This document shows positions 57,721-64,000 of a stretch of 64,000 nt of DNA, piece after piece (positions within the stretch are counted from its first letter, which is position 1; every line of letters starts with the position of its first letter). The position numbers were made by a program, and so were the translations under genes. This DNA comes from Solanum dulcamara. Lineage: Eukaryota; Streptophyta; Magnoliopsida; Solanales; Solanaceae. Below the pieces are notes generated by a model that worked only from the letters and a program-made list of their open reading frames with translations, searched no databases and had not been told where the DNA came from. Location of the stretch: NCBI RefSeq assembly GCF_947179165.1, contig NC_077242.1, positions 53,205,097 to 53,269,096 on the forward strand, given 5' to 3'.

Positions 57721-58640
57721 TAGTCAGTTCCAGTCATACATAAGTTTCCTAAAGTCTTTCCTGATGATTTATCTAGAGTCTCTTCCGATAGGGAGATAGA
57801 TTTCAGAATAGATGTCCTTCCTAATACTCAGCCTATCTCTATTCTTCCATATAGAATAGCTTCAGTCGAGTTAAAATATCATATGAAAGATCTTCTTAAT
57901 AAGGGATTCATTAGACCGAGTGTCTCACCTTGGGGCGCTCATGTCCTATTTGTGCAAAATACATTTGGTTCCCTTAAAATATGCATTAACTATTATCAGT
58001 TGAACAAGGTTGCCATAAAGAATAAGTATCTTCTTCCCAGAATAGATGACATGTTTGACCAACTTTAGGGTGCTACTTATTTCTCTAAGATAGACCTCAA
58101 ATCAAACTAACATCAGTTGGAAGTGAGAGAAAGAGACATTCCAAAGATAACTTTTCAAATTCGATATAGTCATTATGAATTTTTTTTGTGGCTTGACTAA
58201 CACTCCTGTAGCATTCATGGACCTTATGAACAGAGTGTTTAAATAGTATTTAGACATGTTTGTTATCATTTTTATCGATGACATTTTGATATACTCTAGA
58301 AATGAGGAGGAGCATGCCAACCATCTCAAAATTATTCTCCAAACTTTTAAGGATAGAAAGTTGTACGCAAAATTTTCTAAGTGTGACTTTTGTCTTGAAT
58401 ATGTGGCATTCCTAGGCCATATTATTTCTATTTAAGGTATCTGGGTGGATTCGCAAAAGATTGAGGTAGTAAAACATTGGCCTAAACCCATATTCCCGAC
58501 CGACATAAGAAGTTTCTTGGGTTTGGCTGGTTACTATAGGAGGTTTGTAGAGGGATTCTCATCCATATCATCCCCATTGACTATGTTGACTCAAAAGAAG
58601 ACTATGTTCCAATGGTCCGATGTTTGTGAGGAATTTTTTT
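57721..58640 (+). pseudogene. RE-G reverse transcriptase
   Basis: RT start: [21 protein letters not shown]. The open piece 57883-58068 holds [20 protein letters not shown], then [20 protein letters not shown]. Broken text follows, containing [13 protein letters not shown] (frameshift) and the catalytic FIDD (58271-58282, [11 protein letters not shown]). The thumb is open at 58445-58640 ([33 protein letters not shown]). The conserved Asp of MCIDYR is Asn here (ICINYY). Several stops. Confidence 0.85.
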
Positions 58641-59100
58641 AAAAGTTGATAGACAGACTAACTACTGCTCCAATATTGTCCCTATCCGAGGGAAAAAATT
58701 GTTTTGTTATCTATTGTAATGCATCCAAAGTTGGATTGGATTGTGTTTTTATGCAAAATGGTAAATTCATAGCTTATGCTTCCATACAACTTAAGATCCA
58801 CAAGAGGAATTATCCGACTCATGATCTAGAGTTAGCGGCAGTAGTATTTGCTTTGAACATATGCTATCACTATCTCTATGGCGTGCATGTGGATATGTTC
58901 ACTAATCACAAGAGTCTTCAATATGTATTTAGTCAGAAAGAGTTGAATCTGAGATAGAGGAATATCTTGAGTCCCTAAAAAATTGTTGTTGATACTTTTA
59001 GCATGTTGTCAATAGGGAGTATTGCTCATGTGGAGGAGGAAAAGAAGGAATTGGCTAAAGAAATATATAGACTTGCACATTTGGGAGTTGTCTTGTGGAC
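58641..59100 (+). pseudogene. RE-G RNase H
   Basis: An open piece of 103 codons (58646-58957): [41 protein letters not shown] and [20 protein letters not shown]. Two catalytic Asp are Asn (YCNAS for YCDAS, FTNHK for FTDHK), so the enzyme would be inactive. Beyond a TAG, the ADALSRL end is degraded (VVDTFSMLSI), followed by the IYRLAHLGV tether. Confidence 0.85.
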
Positions 59101-60052
59101 TCAAATGAGTGTGTGTCATTATTTAGAATGGGGTTGAATCATCATTGGTGGTGGAAGTAAAGGAAAAGAAAGATCAAGACCCCATTCTACTTCAGTTAAA
59201 GGAAGATGTTCACAAGCAGAAGGTGATGACTTTCGCTAAAGGAGGAGATGATGTGTTGAGGTATCAAATAATATTGTGTTTTCCAAATGCTAATGATCTC
59301 CAAGATAGAATCGTGGCAGAGGCCCATAGCTCCAGATATTCGATTCACCCAAGTTCTACAAAGATATACCATGAATTGAGAGAAGTATACTGGTAGAATG
59401 GTATGAAGAGAGATACTGCGGGCTTTGTTTCTAAGTACCCAAATTGTCAATAAGTCTAGGTTAAATATCAAAGTCTTTGTGGTGTGGCTCAAAATATAGA
59501 GATGCTCAAGTGGAAATGAGAGTTTATCAATATGGACTTCATTACAGGCTTACCTAGATCTCGCAGACAACATGATTTGATTCTGGTTATTATAGATCGG
59601 ATGACTAAATCAGCTCACTTCTTACCGGTTAAAACTATCGATTTAGCCAAAGATTATGCCAGATTGTACATTTATGAGATAGTTACACTTCATGTAATTC
59701 CCTTGTCTATCATCTCAGAAAAAAGTGTTCAATTCAATGCTTAGTTTTGGAAATTGTTTCAGTAAGGTCTAGGCTCCAAGGTAAATTTTAGTACCGGTTT
59801 CCATCCTCAGATAGATGGTCAAGCAGAGCGTACAAGTTAGATTCTTGAGGATATATTAAGAGATTGTGTCATTGAATCTAAAGGTAGTTTGGATGATCAA
59901 TTTCCTCTTGTAGAGTTTGCATACAAAAACAATTTTCACTCGAGTATTCAAATGGCTCCTTATGAGGCTCTTTATGGGAGAAGATGAAGATCGCCAATTG
60001 GTTGGTTCGAAGTTGGTGAAGTTGAGTTGATAGGGCCAGACTTGGCTTCCTA
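59101..60052 (+). pseudogene. RE-G integrase, C-terminus deleted
   Basis: The linker and zinc-finger part is open at 59145-59396 (EVKEKKDQDPILLQLKEDVH, SSRYSIHPSSTKIYHELREV), then W to stop in the YWW motif. PNCQ follows, and the core reads MDFITGLPRSRRQHDLILVI, HVIPLSIISE (second Asp is Glu), GFHPQIDGQAERTS and LVEFAYKNNFHSSIQMAP. It ends at VELIGPDLAS and passes straight into LTR sequence at about 60053. The GPY/F and chromodomain, 3' UTR and LTR start are therefore all deleted. Confidence 0.85.
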
Positions 60053-60497
60053 TTATTAACTCATAAGCTACCCTATGATGCTTTCCCCTCATTAACACTT
60101 AGAATATTCAGAGCAAGGATTGGAGAGGAGAAAAGGCTAGGGTTCAAGCGCTTTAACCAAGTTTTCAATTTTTGCCAAGAACATTATTCTTCTAGGTATA
60201 TAAGGCTAATCATAGCATTGGACTGAGTTTGTCCTCATTCTCTACATCCAAATTCCATTCTTTTAAGTTCAAGCTTGATTTTTAGTTCTATTACATTGAG
60301 TTTTTGAGTACGTTATGATGTATTTCATTGAGTTTCTCTGTACAACTATCCTATGGTGATGATTTCCATAAATTCAAATTCTTGAAATTGTTGTTCACGC
60401 TTACATTCACATGAATCCTAGTTAAGTATTTACAATTTCTTTATTATACATTATTTGAGTAAAGAATGATATATTTTCATGCCTTCATCAAGAAAGG
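60053..60497 (+). repeat. RE-G LTR fragment (3' side), first part
   Basis: It aligns with about 54870-55310 of the RE-G 5' LTR (CTATGATGCTTTCC, GGGTTCAAGC.CTTTAACC). It lacks the LTR start. It is interrupted at 60497 by a solo LTR and resumes at 62951. Confidence 0.8.
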
Positions 60498-60927
60498 TGT
60501 AACACCCCCCAAAATATTTTCCTAAGATTCGGACCTTTCTTGTATTCGTGTAGGGTCAAACTCTATTATTGTGAAGTATATGCATGAGTTAAGATGAGTC
60601 CTTGAGAAATTAAAAAGGTGATAGAGGTGATATGGGGTCACAAAGGACCCCTAGGACCAAGCTAAGTCCAAAACATTTGTCGTGGCTAAGTTTTAGGATG
60701 AGTTCGTATAAGGGTCGATTTCTAACGACCCTATCTTTTGAAGGACGACAATCTGGGAGGCCCATGACCTATTAAATTAAAGGCCATCGAGTCTTCTTTC
60801 CAATGCCACCAAGAATGTAATTTTTAGAGTTTGGAATCAAAAGATATGACGATCCTAAGACGAACTAGCACGGTAGGAATTTCAGGCCTGGGTTGCAACT
60901 GCTGGAAATCTGGGCTTGGCGCCACAG

Positions 60928-61202
60928 TGGCGCGATGCGCCACTATCGCGCCACGAACAAGCCTCAGTATTTTGGTCCCTGGCGCGGCACGCCACTACGA
61001 GATGTGCAGGGTTTTCAAGCCTATTTTCCAGAACCCAGAAAACTTGGGCTTGGCGCTGTAAGGGCGCGACGCGCCACTATCGCGCCATAAAACAGCCTCA
61101 ATAGTTTGGTTCCTGGCGCGACACGCCACTATTGGACTACAGGGTTTTTAAGCCTAAATTTGACTTGGCACTATAGTGGCGCGATGCGCCACTATCGCGC
61201 CA
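60928..61202 (+). repeat. Three GC-rich hairpin repeats in the solo LTR U3
   Basis: At 60928-60953 and 61177-61202, TGGCGCGAT and ATCGCGCCA form perfect 9-bp arms around GCGCCACT. At 61062-61087 the motif is the same with two changes in the left arm. Between them lie half-motifs (CTGGCGCGrCACGCCACTA near 60980 and 61113), so the block is a tandem repeat of about 115-135 bp. CpG density is far above the surroundings. Confidence 0.9.
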
Positions 61203-61262
61203 AGAGTATTTTTGGCCTATTTTCTAGATTTTGGAGAAAGGGCAATTTGGGTATTTCCCCAA

Positions 61263-61276
61263 ATTATATATACACA
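61263..61276 (+). promoter_or_regulatory. Putative TATA box of the solo LTR
   Basis: AATTATATATACAC lies about 60 bp after the last GC hairpin, and a CT-rich leader starts about 30-50 bp downstream. The layout (GC repeats, TATA, CT-rich leader) is that of an LTR promoter; activity is inferred. Confidence 0.5.
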
Positions 61277-62950
61277 GCCTTGGGACGTTTTTGGGACTAT
61301 TTTCAGCCCCTTTCTCTCTCTCTCTCTTAAATCCCTAGAAAATTTTCCTCTCCTCTTCTTCTTCTCCAAATCCTTCTCCAATAAGAAGTGCCTCCAAGAG
61401 CTTCAAGATTCAAGCTTTCCATTGAAGACCCAACATCAAGGTTTTCTTTAAGTCTTCACTAAGGTATGTAAGGCTGCTCAAAACATGGGTTGAGTTCACC
61501 CATGTGCCTTACACTTTCTTTGAGGTTAAACGTTCATAAGAATTGAGTTTCTTGATAGGCCTATGTCTAAATGAGTCTTGTTATCCATTAATGTGATTCT
61601 TGTTATGTTGATGTTCTTGAGATAAGAAATTTCTAGAAATAACCTTCATGTGAGTATGAGTTGATGAAGATGAGTTTTTAAACATGCTTTATTGATTTTC
61701 TTAACTATGTGGATTATGACAAAAATGCTAATTCTCTTATATATGTTGTTCATTTTAAATTGTTGGTCTAAAACCTTGGAGTTGTGATAAGTTCCAAAGA
61801 TGTGTTAAGTGAATAGAGAAATGGTTGGATATGTTTGTATGATGCTATAAATGTACATTTAAATTTACTCTTGAAAGATATGATTGGAATCGATCGGATA
61901 GTATGATTGGGAGATGTTTGATGGTGATAGAGTTGATGAGTTGACAAGGTTCTAAATGAGACTTGTCAATATGATTTGATTGAGTTGATTGGATGGATTT
62001 TTATGAGCATTGAGTCTTGGGAGGAGTATCGACCATCGAATTGGGTAAGAGTATAGTCCATACTCGAACCCAATAACTACATCGCCAAACGTAGGAGGGG
62101 ATTGAACCATTAAAGTCGGATGCTTTCCCAAAATTATTGTCCTAACATTATAGTACTTGGTTGGATTGAATCCATGATTAGTTGATTCGTTCATACCCTG
62201 GCAAAGTATGAATAGACGCGGCAACAATGTCGGTTTGTTGTACTATCACTGGCTCATAAGTGATGGTTGTCGGATAAGAGAAACTCTTACATAGGTCTTG
62301 ATAGTACTCTGAGTCGGATTGAGTTGAATTGTATACAGTTGGGTCCCGTCTAAACTATATTCTTGCTTAGACTTAGGACGCTTGTTGAGTTGTACTTCTT
62401 TCTGAGTTGAGATTCCCGAGTTGATTTGGTTCTTTCTGATGTTGTTTTATTCGGCCATTTTACATACTCGTACATTCCATGTACTAACGCCATTTGGCCT
62501 GCATCATTTTATGATGCAAAAACAGGTACCAGAGATCATCAACCGGTGCACCGTTGAAGATCCACACACTCCCAGCTAGTTGGTGAGTCCTCCTAGGTTC
62601 CGGAGGATGTTGAGTTTCCTGTATAGTTTTGTGTTGTTTCCCTTATTTTGATTGTTGGTAGCCATGGGCTTGTCATTGGCACCTCCTAGATTATTGATAG
62701 AGGCTTCATAGACCGGAGCGTAGAAATATTGGATTGTTCTTTTGAGTATTTCTTCTATAACTGTTTGTTGATTTGATAGTTATTTGGCCTTTGGCCCTAA
62801 ATTATGAATAGTACTTCATTGATTGAGTCTTCCGCTGAGAGAATGTGTTTGAATGAATGTGTGACTGGACCAGGTGGTTCGCTTGAAGGCCAGAAATGGC
62901 TTTCGAGTGTCGTCCATGCCTAGGGTAACCTCCCGGAGCGTGACAAAAGG

Positions 62951-63022
62951 AGTCTTGAGCATAATATATTACTTAAGTTTGTGAAGTCTTTCATTCATTG
63001 GTTTTGAGCATGACCCTTATTA
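62951..63022 (+). repeat. RE-G LTR fragment, second part
   Basis: It continues the LTR after the TSD (AGTCTTGAGCATAATATA..., matching 55310-55385) and breaks off at TTATTAA. A TGACCCTTATTAA-containing piece (63008-63040) is repeated at 63090-63122, 82 bp on. Confidence 0.75.
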
Positions 63023-64000
63023 ATGACAAACCAATGAATGTATGGTATGTAAAATATTAATAAGTTGAAATTATTAATATATTCGGTAAGCATGACCCTT
63101 ATTAATCACAAACCAATGAGTGATTAGATAACAATACAAATTAGATGACAAACTTTAATACATATTGATAATAGTAAACGAACAGCTGTTCAAATTAGAT
63201 GATTAATAATGCTAATAATATTATTTATCTTAATCAAATTTATGCATAAAGGCTATTAATTTGATAACAATGAGCTAACAAAAATCCAATAGGCATGCTT
63301 TTCTAACACACAGAGAGATTATGATAAAATAAAGTAATTGCAAGAAGCACATTATTTCTCCTCACCCTTAGGCTATCCCCCAAGTTATTTTGTAATGTAT
63401 ATAGAGCAGTGTTTACACAATTATTACAAAATCGAATAAAAATAACACTTTAAATAAAGAAATACAACATAAAAATTAAAACTCTAAATAAACACTCCAT
63501 CAAATGCATCCCAACCTAGGAGAACTCTTCGACATCTTGAACTTATGTGCAAATTATGTTAAACCAAAAGAAAATACAAGCAACATATATATGTTTAACA
63601 CACAGGACATGCATAATAATGAAAGTAATCATTGCATACGTTATGTCGGAAAAAAACAGTTTAAAATTAATTTCAACTTTGTAAAGAAAAAATCAATTTT
63701 AGAAACGAGAGTCGCCAATTAATTTTTAAGGAAAATCAAGAAACCTTAATTTTAAAGACTCTAACAGATATAAGTCTTAAAATTAGAAAAATGGATAAGC
63801 GTTCAAATTTCCACTTTGAGAAGGTATTAGCATTCAAAGTGTCCGCTAACACGCGGTTATCCGACGATTTAAAAATTTATTTGACTAACTTTTGAAAATA
63901 TTTATTTAAAAGGAAATAAAGACCTTAAAGCTATTTGTTTTTTAAAATGATCAAGCTTATACATTGAAAATAATATGAAAAGAAAGTAAAGTTTATCAAA
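63023..64000. other. AT-rich terminal region, no gene; possible Tat/Ogre-like sequence at 63700-63900
   Basis: No credible ORF: the 72-codon plus frame 63504-63722 is Lys/Asn-rich and shows no domain. From about 63695 to 63900 there is a block with GAGAGTCGCCAATTAATTTT, GAGAAGGTATTAGCA and CCGCTAACACGCGGTTATCC. This resembles a repeated text I associate with long plant gypsy elements of the Tat/Ogre group, but I am not sure of that. The rest holds nothing I can name. Confidence 0.35.

Larger units (their letters stand above)
60498..62945 (+). repeat. Solo LTR with exact TSD AAAGG (2448 bp)
   Basis: TGTAACACCCC to GGAGCGTGACA, flanked by AAAGG at 60493-60497 and 62946-62950. Removing it and one AAAGG restores the RE-G LTR reading GAAAGGA.TCTTGAGC. 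It has no internal region or PBS, so it is what is left after recombination between the two LTRs of an element. U3 has three GC-rich hairpin repeats (60928-61202). A TATA-like AATTATATATACAC (61263-61276) is followed by CT-rich sequence (TTTCTCTCTCTCTC). Short plus frames at 60831-61451 lie on the GC repeats and are not genes. Confidence 0.92.

Noticed and set aside
60831..61330. Overlapping 62-76-codon ORFs
   Set aside because: They arise from the stop-poor GC-rich hairpin repeats of the solo LTR; all three frames are open, which marks composition, not coding.

Overview
This window looks like plant nuclear heterochromatin, most likely from a Solanaceae genome. It is AT-rich and made almost entirely of nested, broken retrotransposons. 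Nearly everything belongs to Ty3/gypsy chromoviruses of the Del/Tekay type. The pol order is protease - RT - RNase H - integrase - GPY/F - chromodomain, the LTRs are 2 to 3 kb, and the primer-binding sites resemble TGGTATCAGAGC, the initiator-tRNA-Met type. One nearly full-length RTE-type LINE and one 5'-truncated LINE copy are also present. I recognise no host protein gene, tRNA gene or CRISPR array. The family and host assignments come from motif recognition, not from a database search.

Layout, with my own element names. RE-A (1-6200, minus) is the 5' part of a chromovirus with a 3.0 kb LTR, abutting the integrase of RE-B. RE-B (6201-7717, plus) is an integrase-to-chromodomain remnant followed by an LTR (7718-9538). 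A rearranged block follows (9539-13119), holding a plus-strand LTR piece and a minus-strand leader plus LTR; then LTR end 13120-13465. RE-C (13466-20501, plus) is a complete but decayed gag-pol with its 3' LTR. RE-D (minus; 20502-21058 and 35403-39295) is an internally deleted chromovirus. Its protease was split by RE-E, a composite array (21059-35402): LTR-A, gag-pol, LTR-B, a mini-element, LTR-B, partial LTR-A. RE-G (plus) has a 5' LTR that starts near 39296 and contains RE-F (minus, 40060-54682, exact 5-bp TSD ATAAT). The RE-F 5' LTR in turn contains the LINE (49631-53471). RE-G resumes at 54688, carries a truncated LINE copy (56075-56579), then decayed gag-pol (56722-60052) and a 3' LTR piece. 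That piece is split by a solo LTR (60498-62945, exact TSD AAAGG). The last kilobase is AT-rich and only weakly assignable.

How the parts relate: nothing here is a working gene set. Every coding region has stops or frameshifts, many of them TGG to TAG, as expected from deamination of methylated cytosine. The most informative signals are structural. Three large tandem duplications (561, 686 and 1364 bp) each have 3-4 bp junction microhomology and lie inside retroelements. The two whose copies I compared look much younger than the elements that carry them. A 103-nt gapless match to 5S rRNA lies inside RE-A. A strict 24-bp-period array of GACAC(A/G)TGTC palindromes sits beside the likely TATA box of the RE-A LTR. 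GC-rich perfect palindromes recur in the U3 regions of several otherwise different LTR families.
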